Origin: Streptomyces parvus
GTDB lineage: Bacteria > Actinomycetota > Actinomycetes > Streptomycetales > Streptomycetaceae
Direction of reading: 5' to 3'
NCBI RefSeq assembly: GCF_032121415.1
Contig: NZ_CP135079.1
Span: 1,736,001 to 1,800,000 of the forward strand
Length of the DNA: 64,000 nt
This document shows, piece after piece, positions 36,011 to 44,176 of the stretch. Under the pieces are notes generated by a model, which was not told the origin of the DNA, made no database searches, and was given only the letters and a program-made list of their open reading frames with translations. A program made the translations under genes and the position numbers. The number at the start of each line of letters is the position of its first letter. Positions within the stretch are counted from its first letter, which is position 1.

Positions 36011-36722
36011 GAGGCCGGTCCGGGGCGGGCCCGAGGAGCAGTGCCGGGCCGGGCCCCAGGGGTGGGGCCGGGCCCGAATCCGAACCGGAGGGCAGGGCAT
36101 CGGCGGGACGGCTCTCCGAGGGGCCCGCGCCGGTCACGGCCACCACGGCGGCGCGGCGCCGGTCCGTCCATTCGGTCAGCCGGACGTCGTTCCTCCCCGC
36201 CTTGAACAACGCCTCCCGCCGGACCCACAACCGCAGCAGCGCCGGACCGGGATCGGGCTCGGCGCAGGCGGCGTCCACCTCGTCGTGCGGCAGCAGCCGT
36301 CTCAGTACCGAGACGGGCCCCGGCCGACGCGTCAGGGGCTCCACGTCGATACCGACCGGGCCCGGCCCGACCACCGCCGCGGCCAGACCGTCGGCGTGGC
36401 TGAAACTGGCGCCAAGGCCCGGGCGGTCCGGGAGATACGGCCGACCGTGCCCGTCCCGCCCGCACCCGGGGCAGCGCTGGGCCGGCGCGACGTCCCCGGG
36501 CGGCAGCCCGGTGACCCGGGAGGCGCACAGCCGCAGCAGCAGCCGGGCCGCCACCACGTCGTCGCGTCGGGCGGGCACCCGGATGCCTGCGAGTCTGCGT
36601 CGCTCCCACGGGGCGAGCAGGCGCTCGTCCAGCTCCGGGTGGGCCAGCACCTCGGCGGTGGTGGCGACCAGCGCGACGGGGGCCGCGTGCTGCCCGTACG
36701 CAGCGGTCGGCCCCGCGCTCAC
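35964..36722 (-). CDS. Sfp-type 4-prime-phosphopantetheinyl transferase
   Basis: 252 residues; its GTG overlaps the stop of the ACP gene (GTGA). LGASFSHADGLAAAVVGPGPVGIDVEPLTRR contains the GIDVE magnesium-binding motif. RLWVRREALFKAGR is the WxxKEAxxK helix with the first Lys replaced by Arg. The C-terminal 60 residues are a disordered Gly/Pro/Ala tail. It transfers phosphopantetheine from CoA to the serine of the adjacent ACP. Coupling with the ACP makes it a dedicated activating enzyme for this cluster. Confidence 0.93.
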   Translation of the reverse strand: MSAGPTAAYGQHAAPVALVATTAEVLAHPELDERLLAPWERRRLAGIRVPARRDDVVAARLLLRLCASRVTGLPPGDVAPAQRCPGCGRDGHGRPYLPDRPGLGASFSHADGLAAAVVGPGPVGIDVEPLTRRPGPVSVLRRLLPHDEVDAACAEPDPGPALLRLWVRREALFKAGRNDVRLTEWTDRRRAAVVAVTGAGPSESRPADALPSGSDSGPAPPLGPGPALLLGPAPDRPLSPAPSPAPAPPSGR

Positions 36723-36970
36723 CCGGCCGGGACCTCCGCGTGGCCGGCCGGGTCGAGGAAGCGCTCCTTGACGCGGGCGAGGGTGCGGAAGTCGTCGATG
36801 GTGACCTCCTGCAGATCGATGCTGCTGCCCGAGATCTCCTCCAGAAGATCGATGAACTCCAGGAAGTCCATCGAGTCGATGAGGCGGGCTTCGATGAGGT
36901 CCTCGTCCACGCCGATCGGGCCGTCGAGGCCGGGGTTCTTCTCGTGGAGCCACGCTGAGACCTGATCCAT
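36719..36970 (-). CDS. Stand-alone acyl/peptidyl carrier protein
   Basis: 83 residues with AGAGGAG upstream of the ATG. It is a four-helix acidic carrier protein with the attachment serine S33 in LIDSMDFLEFIDLLEE. The DSM form, rather than DSL, resembles carrier proteins paired with amino acid:carrier protein ligases. It lies between the ligase gene (59 bp upstream) and its phosphopantetheinyl transferase (overlapping). Role: holds an activated amino acid as a thioester during tailoring and transfer. Confidence 0.93.
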   Translation of the reverse strand: MDQVSAWLHEKNPGLDGPIGVDEDLIEARLIDSMDFLEFIDLLEEISGSSIDLQEVTIDDFRTLARVKERFLDPAGHAEVPAG

Positions 36971-37028
36971 GGGGGAAATCGCTCCTCTTGCTGTTCTGGT
37001 GACCGAACCGTTCCGGCCGCCGAGGGGG

Positions 37029-37889
37029 TCAGGATCCGGTGGCGGTCCGGAGCCGCTCCAGCGCCCGCTCGGCCGTGCCGTGGGCGAGGATCATCGCGTG
37101 CACCCAGCGCTCGACGCCGAAGGCGACGCAGGAGCTGTACGCGGACCCGTGGGAGCCGGCGCGGATGCCGAGCCGCTCGCCGAAGAAGTTGCGGTGCCGG
37201 TTGACGGAGGCGATGGCCGTACCGTCGGGGGCGCTGTACTCGTACTTGACCGGGTCCAGCGCCATCAGGCGGGCCCGGGACCCCCCGTTGTCGTAGAACG
37301 GGTCGTCGGCCGCCGCCCGAGTCAGGGCCAGGCCGAGCCGACCGGCCACCTCCTGGACGAACTCCCCTCCGCGCGCCTGGTGTTCGGTGGCCCCGTCCTT
37401 GGTCCCGAGGTAGAGCACCTCACGCATATGGAACCCCCACAGGCGGCGCAGGCCGTCGTAGTGGGTCTCGTTGCGGAAGCAGCGGCCGACCGCCGAGAGC
37501 CGCAGCCCGTCCTCGCCGACGTCCTCGCCCTCCAGGGAGAGCAGCAGGCCGTAGCAGGTCGCGGACGGCAGCACATGCCCGGTCGGCCGGAGCGGGAGAT
37601 CCCGGGGCGAGCCGCCGGAGGCCAGCCCGTCGAGCACGTCCGGGCCGAACCTGCCGGCGGATACGCCGAGATGGGGGAAGTTGCGGAAGAAGTCCAGCCG
37701 CGCCAGCCCGTCTACGGAGAGCAGGGGCGGCCCCACCACCTCGGGGGCGGAGAGCTGCGCCGCCAGGCCGGTCAGCAGGTCGTCCAGGCCCCGCAGCAGG
37801 GCGGTGCGGACCGGGTCCAGCGTGATCAGCCCGGCACCGGGGCTCTTCAGTTCGATGTCCGGCAAGGCCGTGATGCTGGATGTGTTCAT
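37029..37889 (-). CDS. Aminoacyl-tRNA-synthetase-like amino acid:carrier protein ligase
   Basis: 286 residues from the ATG at 37887-37889 (GAAGGA upstream). It is a class II synthetase catalytic core of the seryl type without a tRNA-binding arm. Motif 2 is GRCFRNETHYDGLRRLWGFHMREVLYLG (FRNE at 138-141). Motif 3 is FGVERWVHA (about 257-265). C112, E157 and C254 lie where the zinc ligands (Cys, Glu, Cys) of Bradyrhizobium-type aa:CP ligases are expected. Such enzymes adenylate Gly, Ala or similar amino acids and load a carrier protein. Here the target is the ACP next to it. Confidence 0.88.
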   Translation of the reverse strand: MNTSSITALPDIELKSPGAGLITLDPVRTALLRGLDDLLTGLAAQLSAPEVVGPPLLSVDGLARLDFFRNFPHLGVSAGRFGPDVLDGLASGGSPRDLPLRPTGHVLPSATCYGLLLSLEGEDVGEDGLRLSAVGRCFRNETHYDGLRRLWGFHMREVLYLGTKDGATEHQARGGEFVQEVAGRLGLALTRAAADDPFYDNGGSRARLMALDPVKYEYSAPDGTAIASVNRHRNFFGERLGIRAGSHGSAYSSCVAFGVERWVHAMILAHGTAERALERLRTATGS

Positions 37890-37973
37890 GGGACCGCGTC
37901 CTTCTGAAAAGCGGGTTGACAGGGCGTCACAGACCCGACCACGCCCTTGGACACTAGGCCCGCCGCTCGCTTG

Positions 37974-37985
37974 TTGTCTAGACCA
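37974..37985. promoter_or_regulatory. DasR-type (dre-like) operator, site 1
   Basis: TTGTCTAGACCA matches the dre core TGGTCTAGACCA at 11 of 12 positions. It is in the 320-bp divergent promoter region of the biosynthetic cluster, 85 bp before the ligase gene. Confidence 0.55.
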
Positions 37986-38077
37986 AAAATACCGAACGAC
38001 AGGTATCGGTTCCGTGGCCACCGCGGACAGGACGGCACACCATATCCCCATATGCACCGGGCACTTGACAGTCCAGG

Positions 38078-38089
38078 CGGTCTGGACCA
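38078..38089. promoter_or_regulatory. DasR-type (dre-like) operator, site 2
   Basis: CGGTCTGGACCA matches the dre core at 10 of 12. It lies inside the inverted repeat GTCCAG-N5-CTGGAC (38071-38087) and follows a TTGACA element (38065-38070), so binding would block rightward transcription. Confidence 0.45.
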
Positions 38090-38209
38090 ATCCTGCTGAT
38101 CGACGTGGTCACCGCTCCTCGCACCACGGCACTGCCATCCGTCCCGCCGACCGTGGCGACCCCGCTCCCCCGGGGTCGCCGCGCGGCCGGCCGAGGAGAA
38201 GAACCTGCC

Positions 38210-39316
38210 ATGAACCTCATGACGACCCCCGCCCCTCGCCGTCGGCCCCGCCTGCACCGCGCGGCCTCGGACATCCCGTACTTCAGCGCGGACGGCGAGG
38301 CCTACCTCGCGCAGACGGCCCTGCGGGAGCTCGACAAGTCGCGTCCGCTGCGGGTGCTGTCCGAGGAGGACTTCGCCCACTGGCAGACGTACGGCTACGT
38401 CATCGTCCGAGAGGCGATACCGGCCGCGACGGCCCGCCGACTGCTCGACTTCACCTGGGAGTTCCAGGGCCTGGACCCGGACCGGCCGGAGAGCTGGTAC
38501 GAGGACCGGCCGCTGCGCTCCGAGCTGGACCAGCAACTGCACATCTACGGCTTCGTGGAGGCGTACCACCACCAACTCCTCTGGGACAACCGGCAGTCGC
38601 AGCGGGTGTACGACGCCTTCGTCGACGTGTGGGACTGCGAGGAGCTGTGGGTCACCCTGGACCGGCTCAACCTCAACCCGCCCAACCGGGGCAACCGCGA
38701 CCGCGCGCTGATCGAACCAACGGACCGGGGCTTCGACATCGAGCTGCACTGGGACATCGACACCACGCTCGCCGTGCCGCCGCAGCGGGTGCAGGGCATC
38801 ATCGCGCTCAACGACACCCGGCCGGAGACGGGCGGCTTCCAGTGCTGCCCGGAGCTGTTCCGGCAGTTCGACGCCTGGAAGGTCGCCCAGCCCGCGGACC
38901 GGGACCCCTTGCGCCCGGACATCGACCGGGACGAACTCCCCGTCGTACGACCGGATCTGCGCCCCGGTGACCTGCTGATCTGGAACGGCCTGCTGGCTCA
39001 CGGGGTGGCCCGCAACCTCTCCGAGAACGGGGTGCGGGCCGTGCAGTACCTGTCGATGATGCCCGCGCTGGAGGAGCACCAGCGGCTGCGCACGTCCCGG
39101 GTGGAGTCCTGGCGCCATCTGCGGACCCCGCGCTGGAACCGCACCCTCGTCGGCGACCCGGTGCTGCACGAGTCCAAGCGCTACCCGACGGCCGAGCTGA
39201 ACCCGCTGGGCAGCCGCCTGCTGGGGCTGGCCTCCTGGCAGGACCCGGTCGAGGACGCCGACGCCTCGGCACCCGCCGCGCGGAGCGGGGAGCCTTCGTG
39301 CGCCGCGTCTGCCTGA
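38210..39316 (+). CDS. Phytanoyl-CoA dioxygenase-like Fe(II)/2-oxoglutarate oxygenase
   Basis: 368 residues, ATG after GAGGAG. The double-stranded beta-helix iron site is H180-x-D182 (ELHWDIDTT) and H264 (LAHGVARNL), with R276 for 2-oxoglutarate. The N-terminal LSEEDFAHWQTYGYVIVREAI is the typical PhyH entry. PhyH-type enzymes in such clusters hydroxylate or halogenate amino acids, free or on a carrier protein. It is the first gene of the rightward arm, and its 3-prime end overlaps the next gene by 19 bp. It likely modifies the ACP-bound amino acid. Confidence 0.9.
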   Translation: MNLMTTPAPRRRPRLHRAASDIPYFSADGEAYLAQTALRELDKSRPLRVLSEEDFAHWQTYGYVIVREAIPAATARRLLDFTWEFQGLDPDRPESWYEDRPLRSELDQQLHIYGFVEAYHHQLLWDNRQSQRVYDAFVDVWDCEELWVTLDRLNLNPPNRGNRDRALIEPTDRGFDIELHWDIDTTLAVPPQRVQGIIALNDTRPETGGFQCCPELFRQFDAWKVAQPADRDPLRPDIDRDELPVVRPDLRPGDLLIWNGLLAHGVARNLSENGVRAVQYLSMMPALEEHQRLRTSRVESWRHLRTPRWNRTLVGDPVLHESKRYPTAELNPLGSRLLGLASWQDPVEDADASAPAARSGEPSCAASA

Positions 39317-40608
39317 CCCTGCCCACGCACCGGGCGTGCACCGGCACCATCGCGGCGATTGCCGAGGAAGCAGCTGACGGGGCAGCGGAGTTCGGGGCGG
39401 AGATACACCTCCTGATCCTGGACTCCTCCCCCGCGCCGGTGCTCGCCGAGCACCGGCAGGCGGTGGCCGCGCTGCCCGCGTCGCCCGGGGTGACCGTCCA
39501 CCACCTCGACGAGGACGAGCAGCGGGCTTTCCTGCGCGAGGTGGCGACCCGGTCCGCCGGAGCTTCGGCGGACCGGCTGCTGGAGCTGATGCTGCCGTCC
39601 CGCGTCTCCTACGGGGCGTGCACCAACCGGGCGTTCCTCATCGCCCAGGCCCTCCGCTGCACCTCCGTCCACCGCCGGGACTCCGACAGCCGCTACCAGT
39701 ACGTCGACGGCCGGCCGGTCTTCCCCCTCCACCAGGAACTCACCTACCTGGGCCAACGGGCCGACGACGTACGCCAGTCGGCGACGAGGAGCAAGTTGCC
39801 ACCCGGCTCGGGCGACCGGCGGGTGGCGGTGGTGGGCGGCTCCTTCGTGGGGGAGATGTCGGTGGACGTCGCGGAGATCCGCGACCTCGACCCGGACACG
39901 TACGGCGAACTGGTCGGCCTGTCGCTGCCCGAGGACTGTCCGGAGATCTGGCGCAACCATCTGATCGACGCGTCCTTCCGGGGCGCGGGGAACGGGGCGT
40001 TCGACCGCGACCACGCCACGCTCGCCCCCATCAGTCCGATGCGCGTGGACATGTGCAACATCGGCTTCGACCACGAGCTGTACCGCAGGGTCCCGCTGCC
40101 GCCGGCACCCGACACCATCGGCACCGACTACTTCCTGCTCCACCTCACCCACGACGCCCGGCTGCCCGGACTCCAGCACAACCGGCACATCGTGAACTTC
40201 CATACGGAGGAGCGGCGTACGGACGCCGGGTTCCTCGCGTACCAGCTCCGGTTCGCGAAATTCCTTCTGGCGAAGGCGTATCTGAACACGGTGTACGCGA
40301 GGACGGCGGCGGCCGGTGACGCGCTGCTCGACACGGAGGGCCACATCACGGCGTCCACGGTGGCCGGCTTCGTCCGGGACAGCGTCAGCCTGGACCGTAC
40401 GGACGTCGCCCGCCGCCTCGACGCCGTCGACCGGGCCTACCGCCGGCTCGGCGGCCGCTACACGACGGTCGCGGACGCCCTCGCCGGCCGTCGCTCCCGC
40501 CTCCTGGACGAGGCCCGCGACGACATGGCCGACTTCGCACACCTGATGGACCACTGGGAGGCCCTGACCGGTGCGAGCGCCGAAGCGGGTCTGGCCGTGA
40601 CCCGATGA
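39298..40608 (+). CDS. DUF6271-like protein with GT-A-type features
   Basis: 436 residues from a GTG inside the previous gene. The N-terminal fold looks like a GT-A glycosyltransferase: RVCLTLPTHRACTGTIAAI, then IHLLILDSSP. GACTNRAFLIAQALRCTSVHRRDSDSR contains a DxD-like acidic motif (D128-S-D130). The rest (FVGEMSVDVAEIRDL, NIGFDHELYRRVPLP, HIVNFHTEERR) is unique to a Streptomyces family that I believe is DUF6271. The ATGA overlap with the condensation-domain gene implies co-translation. It may transfer a sugar or another group to the product; unproven. Confidence 0.7.
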   Translation: MRRVCLTLPTHRACTGTIAAIAEEAADGAAEFGAEIHLLILDSSPAPVLAEHRQAVAALPASPGVTVHHLDEDEQRAFLREVATRSAGASADRLLELMLPSRVSYGACTNRAFLIAQALRCTSVHRRDSDSRYQYVDGRPVFPLHQELTYLGQRADDVRQSATRSKLPPGSGDRRVAVVGGSFVGEMSVDVAEIRDLDPDTYGELVGLSLPEDCPEIWRNHLIDASFRGAGNGAFDRDHATLAPISPMRVDMCNIGFDHELYRRVPLPPAPDTIGTDYFLLHLTHDARLPGLQHNRHIVNFHTEERRTDAGFLAYQLRFAKFLLAKAYLNTVYARTAAAGDALLDTEGHITASTVAGFVRDSVSLDRTDVARRLDAVDRAYRRLGGRYTTVADALAGRRSRLLDEARDDMADFAHLMDHWEALTGASAEAGLAVTR

Positions 40609-42407
40609 CCCCCGCCGTCGGCAAGGACACCATGGACCCGAACCCCTCGACCACCGCCACGACCACGACGATCACCGTCGCCTACGCGGGCGGTGACGAG
40701 CGCCGGGGCCCCCTCACCATGGGCCAGGCCAACATGATCCGCTGCATCCTGCGGGACGACCCCACCCACATCAACATCCACGATGTGTGGCCCGTCCCCG
40801 AGGGCACCACCTCAGCGGCCGTCACCGACGCCCTGCGCGCCCTGGCCGTACGGCACGAGGGGCTGCGCACCACCTTCCCGCACCCGCCGGGCGCCGCACC
40901 GGTCGACCAGGTCGTGGCGGCGGAGGGCACGTTCACCGTGACCGTGCTCGACCACGCCGAACCCCCCGGTGATCCGGCGGGGTACGCGGAGTCGGTGGCG
41001 CGGGCGGCCCGGGCCGGACGCTTCGCCCTGGAGCGGGAGTTCCCGCTGCGGATCACCCTGCTCACCGCGGCCGGAGCACCGGTCCACGTGGCGCTGGCGT
41101 TCAGCCACGCGGTGGCGGACGGCAGCGCGATGGCCATCCTGCGCGAGGAGTTCGCCGAACTGCTGGCGGGCAAGGAGCTGCCGGGGCTCACTTCCCTGCC
41201 CCCGATCGACCTGGCCGCCGTGGAGGCGTCCCCGGCCGGGCTGCGGAAGTCGGAGGCTTCCCTGCGGTACTGGGAGCGGATCATCCGCACCGGGCCGCAG
41301 GAGATGTTCGCGGAGCCGCGCGGCAGGAGACCGGGGACCGACGAGGAGGCCCGGCAGCTGACGCTCCGCTCCCGCCGGGGCGGACGGGCGCTCGCCGCGG
41401 CGGCCCGCCGCACCGGGCACCCCGAGGCCACCGTGCTGATGGCCGCCTGGTGCGCCCTGGTGGCCCACCGGGCGGGCCAGGACAGCTGCGTCACCGCCGT
41501 CCCGAGCGCCAACCGGTTCCACCCCCGGGTCGCCCGTTCGGTGACCACCACGTCCCAGGACGCTCTGCTCCACCTGGATGTCCGGGTGCCCGCCTTCGAT
41601 GCCCTGGTCGCCCGGACCTGGGGGGCGGTGCTCAACGCCTACCGGCACAGCCAGTTCGACTCCGTACGGCTGTGGGAGATGATCGACCGGGTCACCGCCG
41701 AGCGCGGCAGCCACTTCGGCCGGGACGTGGTGTTCAACGATGTGAGCGCCCTGCCCGCCCCGCTCCTGGGCACCGATGCGCAGGACCGCGACGACGCCGA
41801 GCAGGAGCTGGCCTGGGGGCCGCGCCAGACGCTGCCGACCCGGCTGCTCGCCTTCACCTACCGGACGGCGCCCCAGCTCCACATCTCCCTGTGGGCCGCC
41901 CCCTCGCTCTTCACCCCCGAGGAGGCGGAGGGGTTTCTCTCCGGGCTGGTCCTGCTCCTGGAGGCGGCCGCCGCCGGGGACGTTTCGATGGAGGCGCTGG
42001 CCGAGGTGACGGGGGTACGTCCCGCCGAACGCGGGCCCGACTGGCTCCGGGTGGACGGCTGCTGGGTCTCGCCGGCCGCCGTGCGCGAGACCCTCGGCCG
42101 GGCGGTGGGCGGACTACCGGTGCGGGTGGTCGAAGAGCCTGGACCGGACGGGAGCGCGGACGGCCCGGAGCGGGCGGCCGGCACGGACCCGCGCCTCACG
42201 GCGTACATCGCCCGCGGCGAGACCTCGTTGACGCCCGCGGAGGCCCACCGGGCGCTGACCGCCCTCATCCCGGCCGCCGGTTCGGGGGTCCTGGCCCCCC
42301 ACCGCTACGTACTGGTCGAGAACCCACCCACCGAGCCGGACCGGAGCGACGCATGGCGTCGGCCGGAGATCATCGAGGAAGGGACCGGCAGAAGCCGGCA
42401 GGTGTGA
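40605..42407 (+). CDS. Condensation-domain protein with vestigial adenylation subdomain
   Basis: 600 residues, ATGA coupling. Residues 30-455 are an NRPS condensation domain: LTMGQANMIRCIL at the start, VRHEGLRTTF, and the active-site motif SHAVADG (167-173). The first His of HHxxxDG is Ser; the catalytic second His is kept. After about 465, WLRVDGCWVSPAAVRETLGRAV and DPRLTAYIARGE to VLAPHRYVLVENPPTEPDRSDAWRRP resemble the C-terminal subdomain of adenylation domains, without the catalytic Lys motif PxxxNGK. There is no N-terminal A core. Likely joins the carrier-bound amino acid to an acceptor. Confidence 0.85.
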   Translation: MTPAVGKDTMDPNPSTTATTTTITVAYAGGDERRGPLTMGQANMIRCILRDDPTHINIHDVWPVPEGTTSAAVTDALRALAVRHEGLRTTFPHPPGAAPVDQVVAAEGTFTVTVLDHAEPPGDPAGYAESVARAARAGRFALEREFPLRITLLTAAGAPVHVALAFSHAVADGSAMAILREEFAELLAGKELPGLTSLPPIDLAAVEASPAGLRKSEASLRYWERIIRTGPQEMFAEPRGRRPGTDEEARQLTLRSRRGGRALAAAARRTGHPEATVLMAAWCALVAHRAGQDSCVTAVPSANRFHPRVARSVTTTSQDALLHLDVRVPAFDALVARTWGAVLNAYRHSQFDSVRLWEMIDRVTAERGSHFGRDVVFNDVSALPAPLLGTDAQDRDDAEQELAWGPRQTLPTRLLAFTYRTAPQLHISLWAAPSLFTPEEAEGFLSGLVLLLEAAAAGDVSMEALAEVTGVRPAERGPDWLRVDGCWVSPAAVRETLGRAVGGLPVRVVEEPGPDGSADGPERAAGTDPRLTAYIARGETSLTPAEAHRALTALIPAAGSGVLAPHRYVLVENPPTEPDRSDAWRRPEIIEEGTGRSRQV

Positions 42408-42408
42408 C

Positions 42409-43689
42409 ATGAGCGTTGACGACACGACCCTTCCACAGCAGTCCGCCGCGCTGCCGAGCCCCTGGCGGTCGCCCCGGTTCCGGCTGTTCTTCACGGCCCG
42501 CAGCGCGTCGCTGCTGGCCGACGGCATGCTGATGGTCTCCCTGACCACGGCGGTGCTGGGGGCGGGCCACGGGGCGAGCGGCGTCGGGTACGCGCTGGCG
42601 GCGTGGATGACCCCGATCGTTCTGCTGGTGCTGTTCGGCGGGGTGCTGGCGGACCGCTTCACGCCTCAGCTGATGATGATCTGCGCGGACGTGGTGCGCA
42701 TGCTGGCCATGCTCACGCTGGCCACGCTCCTCTTCTCCTCCGACAGCGTCCCGCTGTGGCAGATCATGGGGCTGATGGCGCTGAGCGGGGCCGCGACGGC
42801 GATGTTCCAGCCCGGGATGGCGAGCATGGTGCCCCGGGTCGCGGAGGACATCCAGAAGGCCAACGCGCTGCTGCGGATCTCCGAGGCGCTGAGCACCCTG
42901 CTGGGCCCGGGCCTGGCGGGCATCCTCGTCGCGTACTGGCAGGTGTCGGGCTCGTACGTGGTCATCGCGGCGGCGTACGTGCTCAGCGCGCTGGTCCTGC
43001 TCCCCCTGCGCAAGCTGCACACGGAACGCGACGAGGGCGACGACCCGATGTGGCGCAGGCTGGCGACGGGCTGGCAGGAGTTCCGGTCCCGCCAGTGGCT
43101 GTGGGGCGTGATCGCGGTCTGGTCCGTGTACGGGCTGTTCGTGTTCGGCCCGGCGCTGCCGCTGGGCGCGGCGCTGATGATCGAGCAGCACGGGGCGAGC
43201 GGGTACGGCTGGATCGCCTCGGCGGACGGCGCGGGCACGATCATCGGCGGTCTGATCGGCATGCGGGTCCGCCCCCGCCGCCCCCTGGTGGCGGGCGCCC
43301 TGGCCATGCTCTGCTTCGCGCTCAACCCCCTGGCCCCGGCCCTGGAATGGTCCTTCGCGGCCACGGCGACCGCCCACGTGATCGCGGGTTACGGCTTCGC
43401 GTTCTGGGGCGTGATGTGGGCGACGAGCGTCCAGTCGCACATCCCGCTGACGGTCCTGAGCCGCGTCTCGGCGTACGACGTGGCGGGCTCCATCATGGTC
43501 ATCCCCCTGGGCCGAGCCCTGGCGGGCCCGGCGGCGGACGCGTTCGGCGCGAACGAGGTGCTGATCTTCTCGTCGGTGATGTCGTGCGCCCTGCTGGCGG
43601 TGATGCTGAGCGTCCCGGCGATCCGAGCACTGCGCCGGGCACCGGAGGGCCTGCTCCGGACGAAGGCGGAGGGCGAACCGGCGATCTGA
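42409..43689 (+). CDS. MFS exporter of the biosynthetic cluster
   Basis: 426 residues, start 1 bp after the condensation gene stop. Twelve membrane helices of the MFS_3 (enterobactin exporter-like) group: SPRFRLFFTARSASLLADGMLMV, FGGVLADRFTPQLMMICADVVRM, FQPGMASMVPRVAEDIQKANALL. It sits in the inner membrane and probably exports or gives self-resistance to the cluster product. It is the last gene of the rightward arm; downstream DNA contains gene remnants. Confidence 0.92.
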   Translation: MSVDDTTLPQQSAALPSPWRSPRFRLFFTARSASLLADGMLMVSLTTAVLGAGHGASGVGYALAAWMTPIVLLVLFGGVLADRFTPQLMMICADVVRMLAMLTLATLLFSSDSVPLWQIMGLMALSGAATAMFQPGMASMVPRVAEDIQKANALLRISEALSTLLGPGLAGILVAYWQVSGSYVVIAAAYVLSALVLLPLRKLHTERDEGDDPMWRRLATGWQEFRSRQWLWGVIAVWSVYGLFVFGPALPLGAALMIEQHGASGYGWIASADGAGTIIGGLIGMRVRPRRPLVAGALAMLCFALNPLAPALEWSFAATATAHVIAGYGFAFWGVMWATSVQSHIPLTVLSRVSAYDVAGSIMVIPLGRALAGPAADAFGANEVLIFSSVMSCALLAVMLSVPAIRALRRAPEGLLRTKAEGEPAI

Positions 43690-43925
43690 CCCGGACCGCC
43701 CGGGCGCGGCGGACCGGTGGTGCGGGGCAGACCCGTAGGTGATCGGACATCGCCCCCCCCTGGCCTGCCCTCCCGCATCGCCGCGGCGCCCGGGGCTCCC
43801 GAGTTCGTTCGCGTGGTCCGCGGACGGGACGCTCCCTGTGCGCGGTGTCGGAGGAAGAGGATGCGTACTGGTTCATCGTGCGTTCGCCCAGCTGAGCCCG
43901 GACGGCCCCGCGCCCCGCAGTCCTC

Positions 43926-44150
43926 CGGCGGGAAAACCACCTCCCCCGGCCCCGCCAGCGTCAGCGTGATCGCCTCCACCGGGCAGCCCTCCGCCGCCGC
44001 CAGGACGTGTTCGCCCGCGTCGCGGTGCTCCGTCGTCGGGCGGGACTGGCGGGCCGAGTCCAGGTGGAAGGCGTCCCCCGCGTGGTTGACGCACACGCAG
44101 GAGCCGACGCAGACCGAGCGGTCGACCTCCGCGTGCCAGCGGTCGCCCAT
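43926..44150 (-). pseudogene. Ferredoxin gene with lost 3-prime end
   Basis: The start (ATG 44148-44150 with GGGAGG upstream) and about 75 codons match small 3Fe-4S/4Fe-4S ferredoxins that serve P450s: VDRSVCVGSCVCVNHAG with C14 and C20, then AAAEGCPVEAITL and GEVVFPPED. The normal stop after PPED is missing. The frame reads on about 180 codons into DNA antisense to the MFS gene. No P450 is adjacent. Possibly still translated with a nonsense tail; I treat it as broken. Confidence 0.65.
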
Positions 44151-44176
44151 CGCGCCTCCCGGTAGCCGGCGGGCAG

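Noticed and set aside
35964..43689. Interpretation of the cluster as a tRNA-synthetase plus primary-metabolism operon
   Set aside because: The synthetase-like protein lacks a tRNA-binding arm and is adjacent to a carrier protein and its activating transferase, which favours carrier loading.
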